Assembly (NCBI GenBank): GCA_964628685.1
Contig: CAZVNM010000004.1
Span: 279,822 to 343,821, forward strand
Reading direction: 5' to 3'
Source: CALMEC01 sp964628685
GTDB lineage: Bacteria > Actinomycetota > Thermoleophilia > Miltoncostaeales > Miltoncostaeaceae
Length of the DNA stretch: 64,000 nucleotides
Positions 55,323 through 64,000 of this stretch are shown here, piece after piece (the first letter of the stretch is position 1; every line of letters begins with the position of its first letter). The notes under the pieces were generated by a model. That model was not told the DNA's origin. It ran no database searches and saw nothing but the letters and a program-made list of their open reading frames with translations. Made by a program: the position numbers and the translations under genes.

Positions 55323-55343
55323 CGCGAATATAGCGTATTCGCG
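55323..55343. promoter_or_regulatory. Operator/promoter of the XRE-nucleotidyltransferase pair
   Basis: CGCGAATA (55323-55330), tagcg, TATTCGCG (55336-55343) is a perfect 8-bp inverted repeat. The minus-strand -10 TATATT (55327-55332) lies inside it, 6 nt from the ATG. This is the layout expected for XRE autoregulation. Confidence 0.6.
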
Positions 55344-55419
55344 ATGAGCCGCGGTGAGGACGCAGCGGTCACTGCGCGGATGGGACCGGGCATGCGCCCG
55401 ATCCCACCCGCCGTCCGGA

Positions 55420-56823
55420 CTAGATCGAGATCGCGTCCCGCTCCCCGGTGACCTCCTTGGTGAGCTCGCCCACGACCTCCTTGGCGTCACCGAACACCAT
55501 GAGCGTCTTCTCGTTGAAGAAGAGCTCGTTCTCGATGCCGGCGAAGCCCGGGCGCATGGAGCGCTTGATCACGAAGATCGTCTGGGCCTGGTCGACGTTG
55601 AGGATCGGCATGCCGTAGATCGGGCTGCTCTTGTTGTGCCGCGCCGCCGGGTTGACGACGTCGTTGGCACCCAGCACGATCACCGCGTCGACCTGGCCGA
55701 ACTCGGAGTTGATGTCGTCCATGTCGAGCAGCTTGTCGTAGGGGATGTTCGCCTCGGCCAGGAGCACGTTCATGTGCCCCGGCATGCGGCCTGCCACCGG
55801 GTGGATGGCGAACCGCACGTCGATCCCCTCCTTCTCGAGGGCGTCGGTGAGCTCCGCGACCTTGTGCTGGGCCTGAGCGACGGCCATGCCGTAGCCCGGG
55901 ACGATGACGACGTTGCGCGCCATCTTCAGCAGGTCGCCGGCCTCGTCGAACGACGCGGACCGATAGGTGCCCATCTCCCCGTCCTCGCCACCACCGGTCG
56001 AATCCTGACCGAACGCGCCGAAGAGCACGTTGGTGAACGAGCGGTTCATCGCGCGGCACATGATGATCGACAGGATGAGTCCGGACATACCGTCCAGGGC
56101 ACCCGCCACGATCAGCAGCTTGTTGTCGAGCACGATGCCCAGCAGTGCGGCCGAGATACCGGCGTAACTGTTGAGGAGGGCGATGACGGTCGGCATGTCG
56201 GCGCCACCGATCGGGACGATCAGGAGCACGCCGAAGATGAGCGACAGGACCAGGATCGGCGGGATCAGGTACGTCCGGCTCGTGTCGAGGACGAGCAGGA
56301 CCACCATCACGACCGCGGCACCCAGCACGGCGAAGTTGAGGATCTTCTGGCCCGGGAAGACGATCGGGCGCTGCGCCAGCCACTCCTGCAGCTTTCCGGC
56401 CGCCATGAGGCTGCCGGTGAACACCAGCGAACCGAGGATCATCTCGATCCCGAGCACCGCCATCTCGAACCGGCCCAGGTGCTGCCAGTCGAGGTAGTAG
56501 TGGGCGGTGCCGACGAGGGCCGCGGCGAGCGCACCGAAGGCGTGCGAGAGCGCGATTCGCTGGGGCATGGCGGTCATGGGGACCCAGAGACCCATCGGGA
56601 TGCCGATGATGGTTCCCACGACCAGCGCGATCGCGATGAGCACGTAGCCCCGGTTGGTCATCCCGTCCTGGGCGAGGGTCGCGACGATCGCGATGACGAA
56701 GCCGATCTCACCGGCGAAGATGCCGCGGCGCGCGGTCGGCGCGGAGGACATCCACTTCAGCGAGAGCGCGAAGCCGATCGCACCGACCAGATACGCGAGG
56801 TGGATCCAGTCGTTCTTGCTCAC
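55420..56823 (-). CDS. pntB: NAD(P) transhydrogenase subunit beta
   Basis: 467 residues from GTG at 56823 (GTGA overlap). The first 270 residues hold about nine TM helices including the proton channel part. The C-terminal NADP-binding domain III shows IVPGYGMAVAQAQHKVAEL, RFAIHPVAGRMPGHMNVLLA, ILGAND-like VLGANDVVNPAA and RSMRPGFAGIENELF. The enzyme uses the proton gradient to make NADPH from NADH. Confidence 0.95.
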   Translation of the reverse strand: MSKNDWIHLAYLVGAIGFALSLKWMSSAPTARRGIFAGEIGFVIAIVATLAQDGMTNRGYVLIAIALVVGTIIGIPMGLWVPMTAMPQRIALSHAFGALAAALVGTAHYYLDWQHLGRFEMAVLGIEMILGSLVFTGSLMAAGKLQEWLAQRPIVFPGQKILNFAVLGAAVVMVVLLVLDTSRTYLIPPILVLSLIFGVLLIVPIGGADMPTVIALLNSYAGISAALLGIVLDNKLLIVAGALDGMSGLILSIIMCRAMNRSFTNVLFGAFGQDSTGGGEDGEMGTYRSASFDEAGDLLKMARNVVIVPGYGMAVAQAQHKVAELTDALEKEGIDVRFAIHPVAGRMPGHMNVLLAEANIPYDKLLDMDDINSEFGQVDAVIVLGANDVVNPAARHNKSSPIYGMPILNVDQAQTIFVIKRSMRPGFAGIENELFFNEKTLMVFGDAKEVVGELTKEVTGERDAISI

Positions 56824-57164
56824 GCGGCAGCCCCCTCATCCGTCGCGGTGACGTCCTTCGTCGGGAGCTTCTTCGGCTCGCGCTTCTTGAACATCTTCAG
56901 CATCTTGTCGGTGATCAAAAAGCCACCGACGACGTTGATCGTGGCGGCGGCGACCGCGACGAAGCCCATGATCTCCGAGTAGGTGGTGCGCGCCTGCCCG
57001 AGGATCACGAGCGATGCGACCAGTGAGATCGCCGACAGCGCGTTGGTGAGCGCCATGAGCGGTGTGTGCAGCAGCTTCGGCACTCGACGGATGACCTCGA
57101 GCCCGAGGAATCCGGCCAGCACGAAGATGAACAGGCTGGTGATGATGACGTCATTCGTCAGCAT
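56820..57164 (-). CDS. pntAB: NAD(P) transhydrogenase subunit alpha 2 (membrane part)
   Basis: 114 residues, three TM helices (TSLFIFVLAGFLGLEVIRRV, LMALTNALSAISLVASLVIL, IMGFVAVAAATINVVGGFLI) plus a charged C-terminus. It equals the membrane end of E. coli PntA, separate here as in Rhodospirillum. It overlaps pntB by 4 bp. Confidence 0.93.
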   Translation of the reverse strand: MLTNDVIITSLFIFVLAGFLGLEVIRRVPKLLHTPLMALTNALSAISLVASLVILGQARTTYSEIMGFVAVAAATINVVGGFLITDKMLKMFKKREPKKLPTKDVTATDEGAAA

Positions 57165-57180
57165 GGTGCGTCGTCCCCCT

Positions 57181-58503
57181 TCAGTCGCCGGAGCGGTCGG
57201 TGGTGGTGGTGTCGGCGGACGCCTCGGCGTCCGCGGCTGGGGCGGCCTCGCCCTCGGCCGTCGCCGCCTCGGCCTCGGCGGCCGCGGCCTCCGCCGGGTC
57301 GGTGGCCTCCTCGGCCATCGGCGACTCGGCGGGTGTGAGCGGCTCCAGCCCCAGCATCTGACGCACCCGGTCGTGGACGACCTGGCCGTCGTGCGTGGTG
57401 ACCGACTCCCGGACGATCTGGTCGTCGACGGCCGGGTCGACCTGACCGTCCTTGACCATCAGGGTCACGAAGTTGGCGATGTTCTTGGCGAAGGTGAGGC
57501 TCGCGTCGTGTGCCACGGTGGCCGGCACGTTGGACGTCCCGATGATCGTGACGCCGTCGACCTCGACGGTCTCACCGGGTGCGGAGCCCTCGACGTTGCC
57601 ACCCTGGTCGGCGGCGAGGTCGACGATCACCGAGCCGGGGACCATGCCCGCCACCATCTCCTTGGTCACGAGGACCGGCGCCTTGGCGCCCTGGACCTGT
57701 GCCGTGGTGATGACGATGTCGACGCCCGCGAGGGTCTTGGCCATCAGCTCGCGCTGCTTGGCGATCTGCTCGTCGGTGAGCGCCGTGGCGTAGGCGCCCG
57801 ACCCCGAGCCCTCCTGGCCGGTGTCCAGGTCGTACTCGACGAAGCGGGCACCGAGGCTCTGGACCTCCTCCTTCACCGCCGCGCGCACGTCGTAGGCGTC
57901 GACCACGGCGCCGATGCGGCGGGCCGTCGCGATCGCCGAGAGACCCGCCACGCCGGCGCCCAGGACGAACACCTTGGCGGGCGCGATGGTGCCGGCCGCC
58001 GTGGTGAGCATCGGGGCCATCTTCGGCAGGGCCGCCGCCGCGAGGAGCACCGCCTTGTAGCCGGCGATGTTGGCCTGCGACGAGAGGATGTCCATGCTCT
58101 GGGCGCGGGTCGTGCGCGGCAGCAGCTCGAGCGCGAACAGGACGCCGCCCTTCTCGGCGACCGCCTTCGCCACCTCGGGCGCCGCCAGGGGACGCGCCTG
58201 GCCGACGATCACCTGGCCGGGGCGGATCCGCTCCGCATCGGCACTGGCGGGGTCGCCGTCGAGCACGTTGATCACCGCGACCACGTCGCTCGCGAGCACC
58301 TGGTCACGTGCCGCGATCTCCGCGCCCTTGTCGGTGTAGGCCGCGTCCGGGAAGCCGGCGGCCACGCCGGCGCCGGATTCGACCAGGACCCTGAAGCCCT
58401 GCTTGACATACCCCGCCACCACATGGGGCGTGATCGCCACACGTCGTTCGCCCGGAGTCGTCTCCTTGGGCGCGCCGATCGTGATGGTGCTGGTGTCCGC
58501 CAT
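57181..58503 (-). CDS. pntAA: NAD(P) transhydrogenase subunit alpha 1 (soluble)
   Basis: 440 residues. Domain I binds NAD(H): IGAPKETTPGERRVAITPHV, FALELLPRTTRAQSMDILSS, and KVFVLGAGVAGLSAIATARR-IGAVVDAYD (Rossmann). The last 70 residues (PMAEEATDPAEAAAAEAEAA) are acidic, Ala/Glu-rich and beyond the usual end. It completes the three-subunit transhydrogenase with the two genes after it, 16 bp downstream. Confidence 0.94.
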   Translation of the reverse strand: MADTSTITIGAPKETTPGERRVAITPHVVAGYVKQGFRVLVESGAGVAAGFPDAAYTDKGAEIAARDQVLASDVVAVINVLDGDPASADAERIRPGQVIVGQARPLAAPEVAKAVAEKGGVLFALELLPRTTRAQSMDILSSQANIAGYKAVLLAAAALPKMAPMLTTAAGTIAPAKVFVLGAGVAGLSAIATARRIGAVVDAYDVRAAVKEEVQSLGARFVEYDLDTGQEGSGSGAYATALTDEQIAKQRELMAKTLAGVDIVITTAQVQGAKAPVLVTKEMVAGMVPGSVIVDLAADQGGNVEGSAPGETVEVDGVTIIGTSNVPATVAHDASLTFAKNIANFVTLMVKDGQVDPAVDDQIVRESVTTHDGQVVHDRVRQMLGLEPLTPAESPMAEEATDPAEAAAAEAEAATAEGEAAPAADAEASADTTTTDRSGD

Positions 58504-58669
58504 CGTCCCGCGGTCTCCCCTCGTCGTTCACCCGCCGGACTGCGGGCGGATGGGGTTTTCTACGTGACGCGAGCAGGAACCGCAACGGATCGTGCGATCA
58601 GTTGCGAGGATTCACGCCGAACGTCCCTCGAAAGAAGGTCGATTCCGGCGCTGGAATTCGCCTGTTGCA

Positions 58670-59683
58670 TCATCCGAAGCCTGGCGTGTCACGCGGTGCC
58701 AGCGGGCTCGGGCCGAGTCCCGCGGGAAGCGGCGCGACGTTGTACTCGCTCGGCGCCACGTCGTTGGGTCCGTCCGGGTAGACGGTCGCCGCCAGGCGCT
58801 GGATCTGGTCGCGGCCGGGGCCCAGTTCGAACTGCCCGCCGCCGTAGAGCCTGATGCCGGCCGCCTCGCAGTGGTCGATGCACGCAAGCAGCCGCTCGAC
58901 GGTCCCGAAACGCGACGGCTTGATGTTGCACCAGCCGGTCTGCGGCAACGCCAGCAGGTCGTCCAGCGAGTGGATCGGCGCGTCGAACGACGTCCGCTCG
59001 GCGTGGCGGGCGTAGAACCCGTCCATCCCGTCGCCCACCGGCGGGTCCTCGAGGACGGCGTCCGGAAACGCCTCGGCCACGCGACCGGCGAACGCCACCG
59101 GATCGTCGGGATGCTCCACCCATGTGCCGTGGTAGTGGGCCTTCAGATCGACCACGCGCACCCGTCCGGTGTCGTGCAGTCGCCGCATCGTGGCGTCGTC
59201 CCAGTCGGCCTGGGCGTCGATCTTGAGCTCGGCGTCCGGGTAGGCGGCGTGGAGCTCCAGGGGGTCGCCGGACGGCGACACGCAGAAGCGAAGCGGCCGC
59301 TCCTCCCGACCCAGCGCCTGGGCCAGCGACATGCCGGCCTGCCGCAGCGCCAGATCGAGCAGCGCGCCGTCGTACGCCCAGCGCCGGTGGTCGCGTGCCA
59401 GCGCCACGGCGGGAGGCACCGGAAACAGGTTCACCTCGTCGATCCACGCGCTCCACTCCGCCAGGGTGCGACGCCCCGAGAACGGCAGCGGATCCAACCG
59501 GCCGTGGGCCTCCTGGTCGGCGTGTTCGTAGGAGATGTCCTCGCCGACGCCCTCCACGCCACCACCCGTGAGGGTGATGACGGTCGAGCGCCGTTCCCAT
59601 CGCACCGCCTGACGGCGCAGGGTGGAACGGGTCATGCCGTCGATCTCGACCTCGAGTCCGGCGACGCGATCGAAGCTCGTCAT
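58670..59683 (-). CDS. Enolase-superfamily (mandelate racemase/MLE-like) protein
   Basis: 337 residues from ATG at 59683. The barrel half shows YPDAELKIDAQADWDD, RVRVVDLKAHYHGT, AVLEDPPVGDGMDG (metal acidic residue) and WCNIKPSRFGTVERLLACID, which place acidic metal ligands and Lys residues as in the superfamily. The capping domain is N-terminal. The reaction (racemase, cycloisomerase, dehydratase) cannot be told. TATCGT lies 7 nt before the ATG. Confidence 0.75.
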   Translation of the reverse strand: MTSFDRVAGLEVEIDGMTRSTLRRQAVRWERRSTVITLTGGGVEGVGEDISYEHADQEAHGRLDPLPFSGRRTLAEWSAWIDEVNLFPVPPAVALARDHRRWAYDGALLDLALRQAGMSLAQALGREERPLRFCVSPSGDPLELHAAYPDAELKIDAQADWDDATMRRLHDTGRVRVVDLKAHYHGTWVEHPDDPVAFAGRVAEAFPDAVLEDPPVGDGMDGFYARHAERTSFDAPIHSLDDLLALPQTGWCNIKPSRFGTVERLLACIDHCEAAGIRLYGGGQFELGPGRDQIQRLAATVYPDGPNDVAPSEYNVAPLPAGLGPSPLAPRDTPGFG

Positions 59684-59799
59684 GTCCGCGACGATAGCCG
59701 AACCCGGATGGTGCGGTGCCATCCGTGATGAGCGTGACAATGCCCGTATCCCCCGTTCAAGCGGTCGCGTCGTGCGGCCGATGCACAGGTGCACGTCGC

Positions 59800-62121
59800 A
59801 TGTCCCAACCCCCATCGCCATCGCGTCCCGCTCCGGTCAGTCCCGCGGCGATCATCCCGCTGCGCGTGCCGGTCGGACTGCGACGGGCGGCGCTGGCGAC
59901 CGGCCTCGTGCTCCTGGCCGCGGCCGGGCTCCTTTTCGTCGTGGCCGCGGTGTGGGCCACCGACGACCGTGGCGGGGCCGCCGACGCCGCGGCGGCCGCG
60001 ATCGCCGGCGTGGTGCTCCTCGCGCTCGGGGTCGCCCGTCTCGCGACCCTGCGACGGCGCGACGCCCGCATCGAGCTGTGGCCCGATCGCATGGTGATCC
60101 GGTTCGATCCGTTCCTGCGCGGCCCCCTGCAGATCCCGCGCGGCCATGTGCGCGCCGCCGTCGTGGACGAGGGCGACGGCGATCGCGCCGACGACGAGCG
60201 CTTCGCCGTGTTCTCCGACTTCGCCTGGCACGCACCCACCGCGCCGCCCACCAACCGGGGCTGGCTCTACACGCGCTCGGGCGGGTCGATCCTGCCGCTG
60301 CTCGGCCATCCATCACTCGCGCCGGACATCGCGATCGTGTTCGACGAGGCGGTCGCGCTGCCGGTGCGCGACCAGCAGCGCCGACGCGGACATCCCGGGC
60401 GTCTGCCGCGGCTGGGGGCGCTCACGATCGGGCTCATGGGCTCGACCACCGACCCGGCGGGGGCCCGCGCGGCGCTGGATGCCTGGGGGAGCACACGCGC
60501 CCTGCTCGAGTCGGACTTCGCCGTGGACCGCCCCCGCGCCCGCGCGCTGGGTCTGGTGGCCGATGACGACGACGCCGGCGCCGAATCCCCCGCCGACGCC
60601 CGAAGCGCGCGGCGGCGCGGGCTCATGGCGGTGGCGGCGGCGTTCGCCCTGGCCGGGGCGGTCCTCGCCGGCGGCGTGGCGTCCCTCACCGGCGCCTGGC
60701 TCTTGTTCGACGCGCGACGCGCCCCGATCCTCGCGCTCGCCCTCGCGGTGCTCGGTGTCGCCCTGCTGCTGGCGCTCATCCCGCGCCGGCTGCCGTCCCC
60801 CGAGGGCGGCACCATCGTGGGCGCGATCCAGCACCCCCGCCTGTTCGCCCTGGTGCGCCAGGTCGCCGGTCGCGTGGGGGTGGCGCCGCCGGATGAGGTG
60901 CGGATCGTGCCGGCGGTCAACGCCACGGTGCACGAGACCGGCGGGCTGCGCGGCCGGCGGGTCCTGTCGCTGGGCCTGCCGCTCATCGCGTCGCTCACCG
61001 AACGCGAGCTGGCCGGCGTCATCGCCCACGAGTTCGGCCATTTCCGCGGGGGCGACACGCGGCTCGGCCGGGTGATCGCGCGCATCGACCAGCACCTGTC
61101 GCGCACGCTCGCGCAGCTGGGGGCGGCCGGGCGGCGCAGCATCACCGGGCTCGTCGTCCAGCCGTTCGTCGCCGCGTTCCACCGGATGTTCCTGCGCCTC
61201 ACCGGCGGGATGATGCGAAACGCCGAGTTCTCGGCCGACGTGCTCTCGGCACGCGAGGTGGGTGCCGACACCGTGTCGCAGACGCTCACCAGGATCGGCG
61301 GTGTGGCCGCCGCGTTCGACGCCTTCTGGCAGACGGAGTTCGAACCCGCGGTGCGACACGGCAACCGGCCGCCGCTCGCGATGGGGTTCCACCGCTTCTG
61401 CGTCCAGCCGGCGACCCGCGCCTTCATCGCCGAGACCGGCCTGCGGCTCCTGCGCGAGGAGCCGCGCGACGCCGCCGGTTCGCACCCGCCGCTGCGCGAC
61501 CGGGTGGCGGCGCTTCGCAACCTCGACCTGCCCGGCGCCGAACGCTCCGACGGGCCGGCGCTGGCGCTCCTGGGCGACACCGACCCGGTCGAGCGCTCCC
61601 TCCTTCGCTCCATCGTGCCCGGCGACGCGCTGGACCATGCGCGTCAGGTGTCGTGGGACGACGTGATGACCGACGTGCACCTGTCCGATTGGCGCAGGCA
61701 CCTGCTGACCGTCGCCGACCGGATGGGCGGGTTGACCATCACCGATCTGCCGCTGCTTGCGACCGATCCCCGGTCGCTCGCCCAGCGCCTGGGTGCACGC
61801 GACGCCGACACCCTCCGTGAGGACGACGCGCTGCGCGGGGCGGTGTGGACCCTGGGTGCGGCGTTCACGCTGGCGCTGGCCGATCACGGCTTCACGATCA
61901 CGGCCGAGCCGGGCGGTCCGGTCACCGCGAGCAAAGGACGTTCCCGCATCCGGACGTTCGAGGTGGTGCGCGAGATGGCGGACGGAGCGATCGGTCACCG
62001 CGAGTGGCTGCGCCACTGCCGTGTGGAGGGTGTCGCCGACTATCCGCTCGCGCCGGACCGGTTCGCGTTCAGCATGAGCGACTACCCGTCGACGGTCGAC
62101 GAACCGCCCGCCGTGGAATGA
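59800..62121 (+). CDS. M48-family membrane metalloprotease
   Basis: 773 residues from ATG at 59800. Two TM helices at the N-terminus (AALATGLVLLAAAGLLFVVA and AAIAGVVLLALGVARL) and two more near residues 270-330. The zinc site HEFGH is at 410-414 (VIAHEFGHFRGG), and a downstream Glu lies in MMRNAEFSADVLS, as in HtpX/Ste24 enzymes. The protein is about twice the size of HtpX, with extra cytosolic parts before and after the protease core. It may act in membrane protein quality control. Confidence 0.85.
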   Translation: MSQPPSPSRPAPVSPAAIIPLRVPVGLRRAALATGLVLLAAAGLLFVVAAVWATDDRGGAADAAAAAIAGVVLLALGVARLATLRRRDARIELWPDRMVIRFDPFLRGPLQIPRGHVRAAVVDEGDGDRADDERFAVFSDFAWHAPTAPPTNRGWLYTRSGGSILPLLGHPSLAPDIAIVFDEAVALPVRDQQRRRGHPGRLPRLGALTIGLMGSTTDPAGARAALDAWGSTRALLESDFAVDRPRARALGLVADDDDAGAESPADARSARRRGLMAVAAAFALAGAVLAGGVASLTGAWLLFDARRAPILALALAVLGVALLLALIPRRLPSPEGGTIVGAIQHPRLFALVRQVAGRVGVAPPDEVRIVPAVNATVHETGGLRGRRVLSLGLPLIASLTERELAGVIAHEFGHFRGGDTRLGRVIARIDQHLSRTLAQLGAAGRRSITGLVVQPFVAAFHRMFLRLTGGMMRNAEFSADVLSAREVGADTVSQTLTRIGGVAAAFDAFWQTEFEPAVRHGNRPPLAMGFHRFCVQPATRAFIAETGLRLLREEPRDAAGSHPPLRDRVAALRNLDLPGAERSDGPALALLGDTDPVERSLLRSIVPGDALDHARQVSWDDVMTDVHLSDWRRHLLTVADRMGGLTITDLPLLATDPRSLAQRLGARDADTLREDDALRGAVWTLGAAFTLALADHGFTITAEPGGPVTASKGRSRIRTFEVVREMADGAIGHREWLRHCRVEGVADYPLAPDRFAFSMSDYPSTVDEPPAVE

Positions 62122-62248
62122 CTCTCGCGGCCCGATGTCGCGGGCTTCGGAGTGACAGTATTCGGGGGTACACGCCGTCGACCAAGGCACGGCCATCACC
62201 CTCACCCAGCTCGCGCTGACGCTCGGCGTCCTCGGAGTCCTGGCGCTC

Positions 62249-63385
62249 GTGTCGGGACGCGTCGGCCTGTCGGCGATCCCGGCGTACATCGCGGCGGGCA
62301 TCGTGCTGGGCCCCAACCCGCCCACGCTCTTCTCGGCGGTGGAGCCGTCCGAGGTGACGCTCTTCCTCGCCGAGCTCGGCATCGTCTTCCTGCTCTTCTT
62401 CCTGGGGCTCGAGTTCAGCTACGACCGGCTGACGCGAACCGGCCGGTACATGACCCGCGCGGGACCGGTGGACCTCGTGATCAACGCCGGGCTGGGCGTG
62501 GTGGTGGGGATCGCGATGTTCGGGGTGTCGCTCGCGGCCGCGATCGTGGCGGGCCTCGTCTACGTGTCGTCGAGCGCGCTCACCGTCAAGGGCCTCATCG
62601 ACTTCCGGCGGCTGGCGGATGACGAGACCGACCTCATCCTCGCGATCCTCGTGTTCGAGGACCTCGCGATCGCGGTGTTCCTGGGGTTCTCGGCCGGTGG
62701 CGGTGGCGGCGCGATGGCGACCGTGGCCGCCTTCATGAAGGCGGTCGGGTTCGTCGGGCTCGCCATCGTCGCCTCGCGCTTCGTCGCCCACTGGGTGAGC
62801 CGCTGGTTCAACCGGCTCGACGCCGAGCTCCTGCTGCTCTTCTCGCTCGCGATGGTGGTGGCCATGTCGGCGGCCGCGAAGGCACTCGGACTGTCGGAGG
62901 CGATCGGCGCGCTGATGGCGGGCGTGATGCTGGCGGACACCCCCATCCGCGAGGAGCTCGAGACACGCCTCCTCAGCCTGCGGGATCTGTTCGCCGCCCT
63001 CTTCTTCTTCACGTTCGGCCTCTCGGTGAACCTGGCGGCGCTCGACAACGTGGGGATCATGCTCGGCCTGGCCATCGCGGCGACGATCGTCGGCAAGATC
63101 GCGACGGGGTTCGGCGCCTCCGCGGTGACGGGCTTCTCGCCGCGCCAGGGTCTCAACACCGGCTCGGCGCTGATCGCCCACGGTGAATTCACCATCATCC
63201 TGGCCGAGATCGCGAGCAGAAATCGCGACATCCCCGCCGGGGTCCGGTCGGATCTGGTCGCATTTGCCGGGTTGTACGTCCTCGCCACGGCGACGCTCGG
63301 CGTGGTGCTCATGAAACAATCGAAGCGAATCGGACGACGGTTCATTCCGGGCCGGCGTCCAGTCAGAGCGAGGGAAGGCACATGA
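62249..63385 (+). CDS. CPA2-type K+/H+ antiporter (KhtU/KefB-like)
   Basis: 378 residues from GTG at 62249, the only canonical start. About 11 TM helices: LSAIPAYIAAGIVLGPNPPT, LGIVFLLFFLGLEFSYDRL, YVSSSALTVKGLIDFRRL, and LSEAIGALMAGVMLADTPIR. The frame is open up to 62156 and encodes the missing first helix (ITLTQLALTLGVLGVLALVS). The likely true start is GTA at 62168, 6 nt after a CAGTAT -10-like box. It overlaps the KhtT-like gene by 4 bp, a typical two-part potassium efflux system. Confidence 0.9.
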   Translation: MSGRVGLSAIPAYIAAGIVLGPNPPTLFSAVEPSEVTLFLAELGIVFLLFFLGLEFSYDRLTRTGRYMTRAGPVDLVINAGLGVVVGIAMFGVSLAAAIVAGLVYVSSSALTVKGLIDFRRLADDETDLILAILVFEDLAIAVFLGFSAGGGGGAMATVAAFMKAVGFVGLAIVASRFVAHWVSRWFNRLDAELLLLFSLAMVVAMSAAAKALGLSEAIGALMAGVMLADTPIREELETRLLSLRDLFAALFFFTFGLSVNLAALDNVGIMLGLAIAATIVGKIATGFGASAVTGFSPRQGLNTGSALIAHGEFTIILAEIASRNRDIPAGVRSDLVAFAGLYVLATATLGVVLMKQSKRIGRRFIPGRRPVRAREGT

Positions 63386-63906
63386 ACCGCGAAGTGCGCC
63401 AGACACGACTTCCCGGCGTGGGAACGAAGTTCACCTTCGAGACCGCCAGGGATGGCCGGATCGCCGTCATCCAACACCTCGACGGGCTGCGGGAGGTCTA
63501 CTACTTCCAGCACGACGACGACGAGGACCCGCTCGCCGTGATCGAACTCCAGGACGACGAGGCGCGTCAGCTGGGCGCCATCCTCGGCGGCGCGTTCGAG
63601 CGTCCGAAGGTCGTCGAGGACCTCGAGATGGCGCTGGGCGAGCTCTCGATCGAGTGGACGCAGGTGCCCGACACGAGCCCCATGATCGGCCACACCCTCG
63701 AGCAGTGCCGGTTCCGCAGCCTCGCCGGCATCACCGTCATCGCCATCCTGCGCGAACCGGAGCCCGTGACCGCCATCACGCCGAGCCATCGGATCGAGCG
63801 TGGCGACACGCTGGTGACGGCCGGAAAGCTGGGCGGCTACAAGAAGTTCCGCCAGATGCTGGCCGAGGGGCCGCCGAGCGGCGACGCTCCTGTCACCGGG
63901 GCCTGA
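63382..63906 (+). CDS. KhtT-like regulatory subunit with RCK_C domain
   Basis: 174 residues. The N-terminal part (RLPGVGTKFTFETARDGR, VIQHLDGLREVYYF) matches KhtT-type proteins. The C-terminal RCK_C/TrkA_C domain runs from about 95 (TLEQCRFRSLAGITVIAILR, RIERGDTLVTAGKLGGYKKF) and usually binds a nucleotide such as c-di-AMP. It would gate the antiporter encoded just before it. ATG at 63382 overlaps the antiporter stop. Confidence 0.9.
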   Translation: MNREVRQTRLPGVGTKFTFETARDGRIAVIQHLDGLREVYYFQHDDDEDPLAVIELQDDEARQLGAILGGAFERPKVVEDLEMALGELSIEWTQVPDTSPMIGHTLEQCRFRSLAGITVIAILREPEPVTAITPSHRIERGDTLVTAGKLGGYKKFRQMLAEGPPSGDAPVTGA

Positions 63907-63917
63907 GGCGCTACAGT
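63890..63917 (+). promoter_or_regulatory. tRNA-Arg promoter
   Basis: CTGTCA (63890-63895) and TACAGT (63912-63917) with a 16-nt spacer. The start would fall near 63924, just before the tRNA. The -35 lies inside the end of the KhtT-like gene. Confidence 0.55.
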
Positions 63918-63927
63918 CCTGCGGCGC

Positions 63928-64000
63928 GCGCCCGTAGCTCAGCTGGATAGAGCACCGGACTTCTAATCCGACGGTCGCAGGTTCGAATCCTGCCGGGCGC
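63928..64000 (+). tRNA. tRNA-Arg (anticodon TCT), 3' end cut by window
   Basis: The cloverleaf fits exactly: acceptor GCGCCCG/CGGGCGC, D-arm GCTC/GAGC, anticodon loop CTTCTAA, T-arm GCAGG-TTCGAAT-CCTGC. The anticodon stem CCGGA/TCCGA has one outer C-A mismatch. The window ends after the acceptor strand, so the discriminator and any CCA are not visible. Confidence 0.97.

Overview
The window is a GC-rich, gene-dense stretch of an actinobacterial chromosome. The hibernation factor-secA-prfB-ftsE-ftsX-ctpA-rnr-smpB neighbourhood, an F420-type flavin oxidoreductase, a BirA-BioY biotin locus, and a secreted protein with the Trp/Cys/Cys Ig-like module common in Solirubrobacterales point to Actinomycetota, most likely class Thermoleophilia. 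That placement is inference; no rRNA is present. Start codons are often GTG and genes often overlap by 4 bp (ATGA/GTGA). Many first genes have a TANNNT-like -10 box only 6-8 nt before the start codon, as expected of leaderless transcripts.

Layout. 0-9.2 kb: a CBS protein, a luciferase-like oxidoreductase, the infC-rpmI-rplT-trmH translation operon, an ABC drug-efflux pair with its TetR regulator, a secreted beta-propeller/collagen-like protein, a P-loop kinase and tmRNA (ssrA). 9.2-16.3 kb: an HTH-Clp_N regulator, lutABC for lactate oxidation, paired 4-TM proteins, RidA, smpB and a protoglobin. 16.4-29.9 kb, all on the minus strand: rnr, ctpA, a phosphatase with a strange basic tail, ftsX, ftsE, prfB, secA, hpf and comF. 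30-39.8 kb: an overlapping operon M20 peptidase-LCP ligase-ugd-NDP-sugar pyrophosphorylase-PGI/PMI-mtnA (cell-wall glycopolymer and sugar nucleotide supply), then an MFS exporter. 39.4-45.4 kb: a biotin locus, bioY-acyl-CoA ligase-thiolase-ECF ATPase-ECF T-protein-hotdog protein, divergent from birA. 45.4-54.5 kb: a BI-1 protein, sulfate activation (tauE-like, cysD, cysN) divergent from the siroheme genes, nagA, a desaturase, and TerC under an apparent manganese riboswitch. 54.5-64 kb: an XRE/nucleotidyltransferase module, pntAA-pntAB-pntB, an enolase-superfamily enzyme, an M48 protease, a KhtU/KhtT-like antiporter pair and a tRNA-Arg cut by the window end.

The items I find most worth following up are: (1) a family of about 190-220 bp tandem repeats with several conserved potential hairpins, one showing a compensatory base-pair change, in two intergenic gaps (27.66-28.07 and 37.51-38.11 kb); (2) two genes whose expected first codon is GTA, each with correctly placed upstream signals; (3) a tmRNA with a non-canonical T-loop; (4) a yybP-ykoY-like element whose closing-helix strand is exactly complementary to the terC Shine-Dalgarno sequence; (5) an 11-bp inverted repeat with a 14-nt spacer between birA and bioY.
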